From Sipunculus nudus (Eukaryota; Annelida; Sipuncula; Golfingiida; Sipunculidae), in NCBI GenBank assembly GCA_026874595.1, contig CM049306.1:49434519-49498518 (forward strand): 64,000 bases of DNA. The letters run 5' to 3'. A model generated the notes under the pieces. It had not been told where the DNA came from and ran no database searches. It worked only from the letters and a program-made list of their open reading frames with translations. Positions 23,084 through 35,100 of this stretch are shown piece by piece (position 1 is the stretch's first letter; each line of letters begins with the position of its first letter). The translations under genes and the position numbers were made by a program.

Positions 23084-23899
23084 AACACTTTTTATCTTTC
23101 CCATAAATTTATGACGCAGTATTGCATAGATCATTCCACATATGATTATTTATTGATTTCTGTTATTTTTGGCTTCAAATTTGAAGTTAAGTTGAGGTGT
23201 TTTATCACTGGTATTGGGTGTTTAGGAAGACCAGATTGGATGCATCTAATCTCCATCAGAGGCCACAACGCTGCATAGTTAAGCTCTACTCTTATTAAAT
23301 AACAGGTCATTACACTTCCACTTTGTTCCCACCCCATCAACCTTTTATGACATTAAGACTTTTATCGTAGCCATGAATGTGTTGCCAGAAAAACATGCAC
23401 GTGGGCTGCAGGGCTGATGAAAATATTTGAATGAATTTTTCTCATATGGCCTCGAAAGTCTAAGAGGTGTTCTATAGTCACTCTCATCAGTAATCATAAG
23501 ACAAATAAAACAAAAGGTATGGTTCTCAGGCACTGCGCATAAATTTTAACCCCCGCATCAAACATTTTTATTTTGATTTTCAACAGAAACTTATCAATTT
23601 CGTGCTCCAGCCACTGGGACATTTCTTTCAAGAAGATAAAATATTACAATTTTGATAAGAGTTCCTTTGCTATGAAGTGCTTTTACCTTTTCAGCAAAAT
23701 AATTCTGTTATTATCATGCTTTTCCCTGATCATATGACATTTTTATCTAAACATACAAAAAGGTAAAAAAATCGCCCATCCACACTGATTTCTGGAAAAA
23801 AGTGCCTGAGAACATATTTTTTTCTTTTTGCCTAATGTTTAGATTTTAAATTTATGTATTTGTCAGTGACTGAGTCTTGACACTTCTGTGATGTTGTAG

Positions 23900-24045
23900 G
23901 GTTATCAACTACAATGTGCCAGCAGGGAAGAGTGGACAGCACACTGTTGATGCTCTTCAGAAGAGAGTTGAGCTTCTTGGAGGGGTAAAGACTGGCAACT
24001 TTATGGTGGACTGTGAATGCTACCAGAATGTCCAAGGATCCTCAG
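23900..24045 (+). CDS. MED20: MED20 exon (N-terminal strand and helix)
   Basis: Acceptor GTTGTAG at 23893-23899, donor GTATGA at 24046. It encodes VINYNVPAGKSGQHTVDALQ and the following helix and strand up to Gly-Ser-Ser, ending with the first base of a Gly or Ala codon. The GKS..HTVD.L pattern matches the GKSVQQTVELL region of the human protein. Confidence 0.95.
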
Positions 24046-26640
24046 GTATGAAACCAGTTTTTTCCGTAACTTTTCCTGAATTCAGCATGACACTACCATC
24101 TTTGAATAAATTTTTAGTACATTATTGAAGATAATAGTTGAATTTACTTGACATGGAGGTTTGGCTAATGTAAAGTAATATAATTTTAAGGAGATACCTG
24201 AATAAAAAGACTAGCATTTGCACTACAATATTTTGGACATAACCAGTTGGAGCGTATATGAATTTATAGAAATATATAAAATCTGTATACCGGTACTTTC
24301 CCATTCCAAGTATTATCTTAACATAATCCAATAAAAATGCCTGACTGATACACCAATGAAGCCAACTTAAAATATGACGCTTTAATTTTGCAGTTTAAGT
24401 AAATCAATTGGGCCCCAGTTGAATAAGCAGGTGCCTTATAGTAATCAACTTGTCCATCCAGTCTGTCTTACTGTCTTTCTGTCCATCTGTTTGTCGTCCA
24501 TCCACCAGTTCCTTTCCGGATGATAACTCCAGTTCAGATGGATTTCAAGCCTGACTCGACACTTGCGACACAAATATAACCTAGTGTCCTGTACTCATGA
24601 AACATGAAAGATCCATTTGGACATATCTACCTGTACTAATTGTATGAAAGTTTCTTAAATGGCCGAATAATGCGTAGTCTAAAATGCCTGTTTTGTCCTA
24701 CATGGCTTCTTGATCTTGATGTTTTCCCAAGCACATACTCAACCAGTTTGAAAATGACAAAATAACCATTCAAAACGGGGAAGTTTATGGTAAATGCCAA
24801 TAATTTGGTCTTACACCGGGTTCCATTTTTAGCATACAAGTCACAAAGTCACGACAGATATGTCAGATACATTGTTTTCTTGCAGAGTTAAATAAAATAA
24901 AACATCTTTTATAAAACATCATAGGGTATATTTAATTCTCACTAGAAGTAGAGAATGATCTTTTTAAGCCAAACTTTTCATCCCAAACCTTCCATCTTAC
25001 ACGTTTACCTCAAATGCCAATAGGGGAAGATCCCTATCAATTTTTGGTTCACATGGTCTAAGGTCAAGGTCACAGGAGCCAGCTGTCAACAAATTTGTCT
25101 TTAGATGATAACTCCAGTTCAGATGGACATACGGATATCAAACTTGAATTATAAATAGCCCCCCACTACAACAAGAACCCCATCAATTTTTGGGTCATGA
25201 GATCACAGGTGAAGGTTACAGGTCACGCATCTTCAAAAAGATCATGGAGGCATTGTAAATGTTTTATCCGAAAATCTTTCACTTTTGGATTACCTTACAA
25301 TAGGGGAAGAACCATATTTATTTCTACATCACAAGTTAAAAGATCAAGGTCACAGGACAGTCCTACTGATATATATGCTGACCAGGCTTACAGTTTAATG
25401 CATCAGATGTTATTATGCCTTTGTTGCTTCAGATACTCCATTCCTACACATTCATACATGACTGTCACTGACTCAAACCATAACTTCTTGGTTCAGATGA
25501 TTAAATACTGTTTTGGGTCTGTATCTGCATGTAATCAGGTCCTTTGTTATATTGTTTTCAAGCATCACTCAGCACACACTGTAAGTCTATGCGTCTTTTG
25601 CAGGGCCCTTCTTTACCTGTCAGTATTCTAGTTGACTGTGTGCAAGATAGTTACAGATATGTTTGACTTTAGTTTGACTTTTTTTTGGTAATTGTTAATA
25701 CATAAATACTTCTGTACTTTTTATGCTCACAACATTACCTTGATGGTGATTTAAGGATTTTTTTTCACATATATATATATATGAGCTTGTTGAGAGTGAT
25801 AGATGCTCTGTTAATATTTTATAGTGGTAGGCGAAAGCTTGCTGTGACCTAAAAAAATCTCAACAAAATAGCAATTTTGAAATCTAATAAAAGTCTTTTA
25901 GGTTCATGTGCTGTAACTAACCACATTACTACTAATATCCTTAAATATTTATGAAGCTTGTTTTGAAACTTCGCATACAGTAAAATGTTCTGTAAATTTA
26001 TAATTATTTTTTTTTAATCCAGAGTAGTTGCACACCAGAGACCTCTGGTGGATATTTATGACTTTTTTTATGAAGCTTCCTCTGGTGAGGATTATGTTAC
26101 TTTCAGTGCAATATCACTTCTCTTTATCCAGCACCTCAGAAGACCATTTACGTGATGCACAACACAGAGCAGCCAGCCACATGCTTCGCCGTCCTGGACT
26201 CTGGCTTGTGTCTTGTTACAGACAATATGTTTGACCTCCTGATGCCAAAGCTAAAAATATTTTATGACCACAAAAAGAACCCCAAAATTGAATCTAGGGG
26301 ACAACGGTATGAATATGGGGACTTCATCATCAAAATTGGATCTGTCACCATTGGCCAAAATCTGTCTTTTAAAGGAATTCTGATAGAGGTGAGAAAGATG
26401 TTTCTGTTGATGTTAAATTTCTATATACATCTACAAGATATAACATTTACTGTTATTTTTGCCTAGGTAGATGATTATGGACTGAAGATGATTATTTTCA
26501 CTTTCATTTGTTATTTTCATAGCAGTTTTACTCCTTATTTTATGTTAAGCCACCTGTAAGGACATTCATTATGATAACTGTTATGAGAAGCGGTCGTACA
26601 ATGGTTTGCATGATTTATCAATATATTTATAGAATATGTC

Positions 26641-26730
<90 letters not shown>

Positions 26731-28336
26731 GAAAATATTGATATGGATCTACCCATATGAGTATTGATGGCCTTGAAACTCAAGTTGACAGGAACTAATA
26801 CCATAAAATAGCAAAATTTCACATCTGCTAGTGAGTTCATTTCATGCTCGTATGAATATTTTATCCACAATACATAAAAATTTAACTCAGTTATAAATCA
26901 AAATGCCATGCAAAGGCCTCCCAGACAGATGCATTATGGGTCATTTTAATAATACAAGTGCCTGATAAGTACAGAGAGTCCTGTATTCGGGCTGTTCAGG
27001 GTGTTCAGACAATATTGTATCCTCATTCTGGTACTATGGCTTTTAGCCTGAGTCTGGTTGTGCCTCCACTGTTGACAATACTTACAAGTGAGATAGAAAA
27101 AAATATTTTACAGATCTTATTTAAAGCCTTACTTGTGCTCGAGTATGGGTGAGGGAACAACGCTAATGACATTTATTATGAGGTTTATTTATGAGTGACC
27201 TTGACATCAAATATTTTCACATTTGCTAAAAATCATACAAAACCCTTCTCAAGGAAGTAATAACAGATTATTCTGAAAATCAGGATGATCAAAGATCTTG
27301 CCATGTTTATCTTGAACAGAAGACTAGTGCTGCCACCTGCATTTATTTCTCCTTTTTAAATGCCTGTCATATGACAGGAGTATTATGGTAAACCCACCGT
27401 CCATCCGTCTGTCTGTTGGTTAACTTTTAGTGTTGCCATGATAAATTACCAGGGCTTTGATGGATTTTCATGAAACTCACCATAACTACTAACCAACAGA
27501 TTATCTCCCCTGAGTTTGATAATGGGCAACATCCACGCATGTTCAATAAGGTCACAGGTCAATAAGCTACCTTGTAGTGTCGCCGCGATAACTTATTAAT
27601 TAATGAAGGATTTTGGTAAAAGAATTTAGAAATGTTAATTAATAAAATATCTTGCCTAAATTTAATTTCAAGCAAAATCCATGCATATTTAATGAGGTCA
27701 GATGTCACCACACTTTGGAGGAACCTTGGTGACTTAAGAAAAAATCATGTAGAATCTCATGAAACTCTTAATACATATTTAACAATAGAGTTTCTCACCT
27801 GAATAACCTTCTCATCAAAATTTAACACATATTTCATGAGGTCAGAGGTCACCATATACATGACAGGCGTATAATGCACATTTGCATTGCTCTTGTTGTC
27901 ATATGTCTTTTTGCCATTTACTGCTGCTGAACAGGTGAGCAAAAGAACTCATAAAAAAGGCAGATTTAAATTAAAGAAACCTTCAGATACCTAGATTTCT
28001 CTTGTATAGCAGATAACCAGAGTATATATTCAGATGTTATGCATTTCCCACTTACTGAATCTTGCATTTTACGTTTTACCGGTCTGTGGATTCTTAAATG
28101 ACATATTTATATCATGTTTGTAGGTTGAATATGGTCCATGCTGTGTGGCAGCAGACTGTAATGGTTTGATGAAGGAGATAACAGATGGACTATTTGGGGG
28201 CCAGTCAGAGCCTGTGACCTCTCACCTTAAGAGTAAGCTGGAATCAAGCGCACCCTACAGTCCAACAGACACTATCCTACAGTATTTGGAGCACTTTAAT
28301 CAGTTCAAAAAGGTCACCACTCCCACCACGAGGTAG
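23900..28336 (+). CDS. MED20: Mediator complex subunit 20 (first tiny exon not located)
   Basis: MED20 (TRF-proximal homologue) is a Mediator head-module subunit that pairs with MED18 and links gene-specific regulators to RNA polymerase II. Exons 23900-24045, 26132-26388 and 28124-28336 join in frame and encode about 204 residues; the human protein has 212. Diagnostic stretches are VPAGKSGQHTVDALQKRVEL, NFMVDCECY, YVMHNTEQPATCF, DNMFDLLMPKLK, KIESRGQRYEYGDFIIKIGS, GILIEVEYGPCCV and SPTDTILQYLEHFNQFKK, in the order of the metazoan family. Exon 23900 starts with the last base of a codon, then Val-Ile-Asn-Tyr, so the missing first exon should end in ATGGG if the usual Met-Gly-Val start is kept. 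No convincing ATGGG|GT donor was seen upstream. The identification is secure; the start is open. Confidence 0.96.
24415..25370 (+). repeat. Dispersed repeat with CCGGATGATAACTCCAGTT units, copy 1
   Basis: Begins GGGCCCCAGTTGAATAAGCA and repeats a 180-200 bp module containing GATGATAACTCCAGTTCAGA, AGAACCC..ATCAATTTTTGG and AAGGTCACAGGA. Lies in the MED20 intron after 24045. Same orientation as copy 2 at 29.46 kb. Confidence 0.75.
26132..26388 (+). CDS. MED20: MED20 exon (central domain)
   Basis: Acceptor TTATCCAG, donor GTGAGA. It encodes Ala-Pro-Gln-Lys-Thr-Ile-Tyr-Val-Met-His-Asn-Thr-Glu, the DNMFDLLMPKLK helix, the IESRGQRYEYGDF strand pair and GILIE. This is the best conserved part of the family, matching IETRGTRYQYCDF in human. 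Confidence 0.97.
26645..26727. repeat. (TA)n microsatellite in a MED20 intron
   Basis: About 41 uninterrupted TA dinucleotides, 260 bp downstream of the exon ending at 26388. Likely polymorphic and cruciform-prone. Confidence 0.95.
27366..27885 (+). repeat. Dispersed repeat, plus copy in MED20 intron before the last exon
   Basis: Starts near CATATGACAGGAGTATTATGG, has the CCGTCCATCCGTCTGTCTGT string, and internally repeats a roughly 150-bp unit with AATGAGGTCAGAGGTCACC and ATGCATATTTAATGAGGTC. Matches the inverted copy at 14.4 kb. Confidence 0.7.
28124..28336 (+). CDS. MED20: MED20 terminal exon
   Basis: Acceptor GTTTGTAG; 70 codons and TAG. It encodes VEYGPCCVAADCNGLMKEIT, an amphipathic helix, then TDTILQYLEHFNQFKK and a short polar tail. 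The human tail is shaped the same way (ADTMVQYMELFNKIRK). Confidence 0.97.
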   Translation, partial: VEYGPCCVAADCNGLMKEITDGLFGGQSEPVTSHLKSKLESSAPYSPTDTILQYLEHFNQFKKVTTPTTR

Positions 28337-28860
28337 CATTATACCTGTGCTTAACATTTTTCTAACTTTTACATTAATAACATCCAAATAGGCCCCAGCT
28401 GATATCACAGCCATTAACCTGTGTGCTATAACTCTGAAGTTGTTATGATATTCTCAGCGCCTGAGTATTGTGGAGCTTGAACGTTATAAGATTAATATCA
28501 AAGATATAACATCATTGTATTATGGAACAGCATTTCCTGTCCACATTGCATCATGGGACTGAAGAATGTACATCACTGGTGTATTATGGGACATGAAGAT
28601 GTAGCCCCATTCCATAATGGGACTGAAATGTGTATCAGCTGTACATTGTGGGATTGAAATGTCTGTTCACTACTGGTAGCTCATTGTTGGACATCCACCC
28701 ACAGTGTTTAAGTGTTTTGAATAGAAGATGTATCACCCATACAACGTGCTACTTGGAAAGATATCACAGATTTTTTTTTAAAGAAAAAGATGCATACAAT
28801 ATTTTGCAAACTTCGAAGGAATGATCCGTTATATTTAAAAATAAACTAAAAAATTGTAAT
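28337..28860 (+). other. Probable MED20 3' untranslated region with AATAAA
   Basis: No coding potential follows the stop at 28336. An AATAAA at 28840-28845 is the first good polyadenylation signal, giving a 3' UTR of about 520 nt. Within it (about 28545-28660) a degenerate unit of roughly 40 bp containing ATTATGGGAC or CATGGGACTGAA is repeated about four times. Confidence 0.45.
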
Positions 28861-29454
28861 ATCAGAATGTGCATTGGCTGTTTAAAATGATTGAGTGTAA
28901 CATATGTTGAACCTATATTAATTGGCTGCTATGTGGAGTAGGTATCTTGCTTCACATCTCATTTAATAATGTAACATTAAGTCTCCAGGCAACGATATGT
29001 CCTACTCCCAGTCTTTCAGAAGTCAGCACTGCCAGCTATTACTAAAACCAGGTTTTACATTCCATTACAGGAAATTGTCAGATATTTCCAAGAGAATAAA
29101 ATATGTACTAGTAAGTATTATTTTGTCAGCAAGTTTGTTAGCATTTACATTTAAATCTTTAAACAATCATGAAAAGTGTAATTTACATGTGTTGTGTTCC
29201 ATTGTATGAAAGATCTGTTCAACTGATTGAAATTACCAAATAGGCTTGAAAACAGCTGTATATTTATTCATAACAATCAAGATATTAAATGTGTGCCAGG
29301 GGATAATAATCAAGGTTTTAACTTGCTTTCACCTCAGACTTCTTGGGTGGTTTCTGTAGAGTTAAACTTTTGCCAAGGTATGTTGAAATTTATATTACCT
29401 GAGACCTTTTGGTTTGTGAGAGGTATTGTACTGAGTTTAGTTTCAGTCTGTAAT

Positions 29455-29965
29455 TAATAGGGCCCTGCTTGAATAAACGAGTGCCCAGTAGTAATCACCC
29501 TTTCCGTCCATCTGTCTTAGAGTCCATTCATCTGTCCACAAATTTGTCTCTGGATGATAACTCCAGTTTGATTTAACATATGGATTTCAAACTTATATAT
29601 GGCCCATCACTAAAGCAAGAACCCTTTTGATTTTGGGGTCTTGAGTTCAAAGGTCACAGTCACAGGACCCACATCTTATAAACTTTTGTGGATGCCCAAA
29701 CTATTCTTCCCAGACCTTTCATCTATGACATTTACCGCACCTGCCAAATGGGGAAGATCCCTATTGGTTTTTTTTTTGTGAAAAGGTCAAAGGTCAAACC
29801 ACAGCGACGTCTGTCTTCAAATGTGTTTCCGGATGATAACTGGAGTTTGAATTGACATATGGATTTTAAACTTGACTTGCAAGAACACTATTGATTTTGG
29901 GATGAAAGGTCAATGTCACAGTCACATGGGAACCACGGAAAGAGAGGCTTCCTGTCCCTCTTGAT
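29455..29965 (+). repeat. Dispersed repeat with CCGGATGATAACTCCAGTT units, copy 2
   Basis: Begins AGGGCCCTGCTTGAATAAAC and shares the same modules as 24.4-25.4 kb; ends in the ACACTTGTTCTTTAATCTTA region. Diverged and non-coding. Confidence 0.75.
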
Positions 29966-30269
29966 ACACTTGTTCTTTAATCTTATCGTGGTTAGGTATG
30001 GCAGGAACATCATGCACTAATTTAGTAGCAGACACTGCTTGGCCAAGGGAAGACGTAGCGTGTTGAGGCGGTCAGTTTTAACCATGCAGAAAATTGTTGG
30101 CCTGCTACCAAGGCTGGACTTGGATAGCAATCTTTCATCTACTACACATTGGTCCTGGCTACTCGGCCAACTTCATCTCGACAAACTGCTCCCTCTTTGC
30201 CAGGCAAGTTTCGGACAGGGCACCTGTGTTTCCAAAAAAGCTTCCTCCTTCAGATCTGTCTGCGTTAGG

Positions 30270-30352
30270 ATTGAGTTAGGTTTAATGTAGCGAAGGTTAG
30301 CGGCATCCTTCATTAGGTTTTATGTAGCGAAAGTTAGCAGCATCCTTCATTG
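30270..30352 (+). repeat. 39-bp tandem duplication
   Basis: TTAGGTTTAATGTAGCGAAG GTTAGC...CATCCTTCATT is present twice in a row with three differences. No gene is recognisable in the surrounding 29.97-30.42 kb, which is GC-richer than average. Confidence 0.75.
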
Positions 30353-30419
30353 CTTTGCTCTCCTCACCTTTCACTGCTAAATTGCATGAGATGCCAGATA
30401 CAGTGAATCAGGGTATTTA

Positions 30420-31060
30420 TTATTTATTTTATTCATTCAACATATTAATACAAGGTAACCAGTTCAGTTATAAAAACTGTTCTTACACAGGGCCTTGTCA
30501 TTATACAATAAGATAAAATATACATAAAATGATAAAACATACAATATACTGATGATAATTTATACAAATTATACAAGTACATAAATATAATATATTACAT
30601 ATCAGACAATAATTATGGCATATATATCATAATTCACAAACCCTGTCCTAATTAAAATCACAAGTAAGTGAATTATACAATCACGTCAAGAATTTGTGTC
30701 AGATCACTTAAAAGGATATGTTGAAAGAATAAAACACAGCATATTCAGAAGATACTCTGCACCTTGCGATTTAAAAAAGGGATCATTTGAACAGTATAAA
30801 GATAATGTTGTTTAAAGTTTATCTTTAATTGAAGAAAGCTAAGACATTTAAAGAAAAGCTTTTACCTTTCGTTTGAAAGTTGGATATGATTGTAAAGACC
30901 TGATGTCTCAGGTAATGAGTTCCAAACAGAAGGACCTCGGTATGAAAAGCTATTTTTGTAGAAGCCATTTCTCAGTTTCGGCACTGGTAGGAGGCCTCTT
31001 GCTGCAGATCTAGTAACATATTTGTGGGTATCATTGATAATAGTAAATTATTGGGATTAT
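30420..31060 (-). pseudogene. LINE (non-LTR retrotransposon) ORF2 C-terminal fragment
   Basis: Minus strand, right to left: THKYVTRSAARGLLPVPKLR, then YKNSFSYRGPSVWNSLPE. The F.YRG...WNSLP block is the diagnostic end of ORF2 in many LINE clades, followed after a frameshift by a basic FKRKVK-type helix and stop. An AT-rich tail ends near 30420. Upstream (31.06-31.4 kb) nothing further is recognisable, so the copy is 5'-truncated, as is typical for LINE insertion. No reverse transcriptase core remains. Confidence 0.8.
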
Positions 31061-31901
31061 AGATTCGCATTTGATGTACATATAATATGGTATATGTGTA
31101 GGACACATTTTTTGGCTATTTCCTCAGACTGTGAAGGTGTCTACCATGCATTTCTATAGGGGGTTGAACAGTCGTTGTGATTCGTTCCGCTAACTAGCAA
31201 ATCTTTGTGCAGGTCTGCACCTATGTACAGATCCACACCTGTTGTTTCGATGTTCGCCAATCGCCACTGGACTTTCCAAAGACGACATGGTAATATCGTG
31301 AGTTGGGCGTGAATTGGATTTAAGTGAGGGAGATATGCGCAGACTCATTCTCATGCTCATTCCCACAATACTCCAGTGAAAGACGAGCTTTTCTTTATCA
31401 GACCCTGCATGTCTAATCAATAATGAATTACATAATTACTCACACAAACACATACTCATTCAGAACATAAACAATTATGACCTATGTAATGGGATATAAA
31501 ATGTCTGACTCAAATACTTAACCAGTCATGGATTTTCTTGAGATGATCAAAGTCAGGGAATATGAATAATATTTTCAACATCTGATTCAAATACACAACA
31601 AGACAGAAAAGTTTAGGTAATGGTAATTTTTTATTTTATGAAAAATGAATAAACTTTGTTAGACACGTAAATTACACATAATCACAAATTTAACCTATAA
31701 GTTTACTACGTCACTCCAGCAATCAGCTTGTAAGGCCAGGTCCTTTACCTTTGATATATCCATAAATAATCATGAGCGTTTAATCATTTTGAATCATATG
31801 ACGAAAGATTTTTGTTAGATTGGTAAAGGATTAACATTCGGTAGATATAGGGTTGTTGCCCGTTTCACATGTTCCCGCAGAAAGAGTGTGATCATTAAAA
31901 G

Positions 31902-31907
31902 TTTATT
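31902..31907 (-). terminator. UROC1 polyadenylation signal AATAAA
   Basis: The plus strand reads TTTATT, i.e. AATAAA on the UROC1 strand, 142 nt after the stop codon. Distance and strand are right for the 3' end; use is inferred. Confidence 0.5.
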
Positions 31908-32048
31908 CACATGACGATCATGTTGACCATTAACGGGTTAGCGGTACAAATTGTGTGGAAACCAATCACGAATGATTTCTGAAATACTGATGAATATTAA
32001 AAATAAATTTGACAGAGATTTGGTGTGAGCTGATGGCAGTGTCTTTTC

Positions 32049-32189
32049 CTATTGGCCCAGAGCCCGGCTCAGAAGGTCGGGGTCGTCTACCTTGTTTGGC
32101 AAGGTGACCTTGAGTTTGCTGTCATCCTGCATGGCACGGCAGATGGTTTCTTGTGCACCTTGGTTGCCTGACCAGCACCTCCGGGCCAC
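32049..32189 (-). CDS. UROC1: UROC1 terminal exon 20
   Basis: Forty-six codons and TAG: VARRCWSGNQGAQETICRAM, then the DSKLKVTLPNKVDDPDLLSR tail. Human has VARRCWSGNQKAYEIICQTM. Acceptor AATCATAG. Confidence 0.97.
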   Translation of the reverse strand: MARRCWSGNQGAQETICRAMQDDSKLKVTLPNKVDDPDLLSRALGQ

Positions 32190-35100
32190 CTATGATTTCA
32201 CACAAATATATCTTAGGTCAAGTTCATAGTGCATAAATTATTCATTCACAGGATATATATCCAATGTCTATATGCTAATGTAAAGCTATTCCAAATTTAA
32301 GGTAACCCCCCCCCTAATCAAATCGATTCCAGGTTATAAAACTTTAAACTTCTGATTTTTCATGGATTGTACAAGTGGTTTATAACTAACCGAAGACGTA
32401 GACCACATTGGGCCCCACCATACCCTCCCCTGTGTCTGTTATGAATTTATATGCTTGTATGCGTAATTGAACAAGATTCTTATATTAGATTCTAGACACC
32501 TCGGCATCCTTTCAGTGTGATATTTCACACAAGAGATCCGTCAAATTTATCTACTTCCTCTGTTACCCTTGTCCTGGCCCGGTTGCTTACATTTTTAAAA
32601 CCACTGGCGCACTCTATATTCATACATTTATAGGTTAAATATGTTATGATAGCAGGATAACTTACTCCATTTGATACATCCCATCCCAGCATCAGTCTGG
32701 CGCGTCGTTCAGCGTCCTATGTGAAAAAAAAATATTGGTGTAACATGTCCATTGAGAAGCTAGACAAGTATGAATTGTGATCGATATACAAGAACCTACT
32801 ACATGTATATATGAACACTTTAGCTGGAGATCTGTAAATTTCTGTACAATCCACTAACCCTTGTCTAATACTCATTGGGCCTACTGAAAATAATATCGTG
32901 CTTAATTTGTTTCCTTGAATCAAGGTGATATTGCTTTTAAATTATGACATTTTTCATAGTTTCTTTCATGTTGTGAAATCGTATATACTAGTATGATTAT
33001 AACTTAATTTTCCGAATCTATATACATCTACTTTGGAATGCAATAACAGTCTTTGTAAGAAATGATAAGTAGAAGACTACTCATCACTGATTTTTAATGG
33101 ACAGAGAGAATGTGTTATCATGAATTATATTTGAATGTATTGTTTTCTACCCAGTATTGTTTGTTTGGTATGACCATGCAATACACAGGGCCATGAATTT
33201 GTTAGCTTTCCTTGTATTAAAACGTCACTTACATTAGATCCGTCGAGTACGAGACCAAAACCTCCGTTCATCACCTCTCCCCTGGAAAAAAGAAAGACGT
33301 CTGTATAAATACGCAACCGATGTTTCCCACTATACCAGGTCTAGATAACACATTGAATATAAAGAATATAATAGAAAAGGCGACTCGCGCACGAGGTCCA
33401 GGAACACGTTTGTAAATAGGAAATTACTTTGAGTCATAAACTGGACTTAAATGGTTATGTCAAAAAGCATGCATGATTTATGTATATTCTTGTATAAATT
33501 AACTTTCTAACACCGAAAAGGTCAAAAGAAAGGAGGCATTTTTTACCAAAAAAAAAAACAAAAACCATTGACATGTTACTGAAAACACATTCAATATTTA
33601 AGTGTTCACTTTGACTACCTTACGTCCATTAATACGGCCACAGGGTCCTTTCTGCGTGGTCCCTTCTCATCCATTGATTCATAATTCAAGTTTTGGAATT
33701 CTTTACATGACTATGCAAATGTATACAAATCTCGTTCAGAGATAGAAAAGCTATCCCTTAATATATAACAGATTATAGGAGCGGAAAGGGTCTAAAAGTG
33801 CTGACTGCATGAACAAGATTGTATAGCTGACAAGCACAGATTAATTGGGAGTTCGTTCTTGTCCCAAAATGCATGCGATGTCGTGTTGTAAGGCACAAAT
33901 CAATTTCCTGTAGATAATAATGGATAGTTTGGCCATTAATGATCAAATACTATCCAAGCATCTAATTATAACTTACCACCCCACGCCGCCCCCATTATGG
34001 AGAGCCACCCAGGTGGCGCCACGGAAGCTGTCCCCGATGGCGTTCTGTACCGCCATGTCAGCACAAAATGCCGACCCGTCGTATATGTTGGAAGTCTCCC
34101 TGAAAGGGCTGTCAGTACCGCTGACGTCATGATGGTCTCGGCTAATCACAACCGGGCCCTAATATGATGATGAGACACATACAAAACGCACATACAAAAC
34201 ATATACAAAACGCCTGCTATAAACTAGGGGACAAGGGTCATGTTTTATCATTAATTCCCTCTGCTTCGTTCAGTTGTGAAGATTTCATCTTCAATTGTAT
34301 GTAAAGTTTCTCTTTCCATGAAATACTGATAGTGCATACTTACTTGTGTTTTCAATATGTTTAGCCTTTTTATATTTGTAATCACGAGTTTTCTGTAATC
34401 ATGAGTTAAAAGTCCACCCCGATCTTTCCTGAAAATATTGATATAAACTCCTTGACCCATAGCAGCTCCTCCTCCGTACGGGGGCAGGATTAAATAAGAT
34501 TACACACGTCATAATTTGAAGGAATAAAGCCCATGCAGTTAGCAACATTACAGAGGATTTTGTTCTCATTAAGCTTCCTCTGTTATAACATTGTACGTGT
34601 GGGCATGTGTGTTCTGAAGGTAATTTTTAATGAATCAGACTATGTTTCAGTAGCAACATACTTACCTTGAGGGCACCGTCAGCGACGGCTTTATTAAAAG
34701 CAACAGCAATGGCAGTGCGGCCCTTCTGATCCGAGTACAGGATACGTGCCTGAGATCCAACCACCTTCAATAAGTTACCAACACAGTCCTGTGTTAATGA
34801 ATAATCGTATACTCGGCCACTATACCCTTCTGTTGTCAGTATGACTCCTATAGTTTGTAACAGACAAATAAGACACAAATATCCCCCCGTTCTAAACCCT
34901 ATAGTCAGATTTTAAGCGTATTTTTATGTATGCGTGTGATGAAAATAATTTAAAATTGCTCTTTTATATTAATTTAAGATCAGTGCATATATGTCTTATG
35001 TGAATAGCGCATATGGTCATATGATCCGGGGGGGGGGGGGGGAGGAGGATGGTCCAGGGGTCCAAACCCCCTCTTTTTCAACCGCCGTAACCTTTTTTTA

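Larger units (their letters stand above)
21190..23240. mobile_element. Decayed relatives of the palindrome-tipped element, interrupted by other insertions
   Basis: Degenerate tips ACCCAAAACATCAGTTTTTG (21212) and CCCAAAAAACAGGTGTTTTG (22608), and inverted TATTGGGTGTTTAGGAAGACC (23210), together with CTTCAAATTTG and GTGACGAAAC blocks, match the 16.17-17.42 kb element. The MITE at 21.4-22.4 kb and the 81-bp element sit inside this remnant, so it is older than both. Confidence 0.5.

Noticed and set aside
31190-31420. 76-codon minus frame upstream of the LINE fragment
   Set aside because: Shows no reverse transcriptase motif and is not continuous with the ORF2 end at 30.9 kb.
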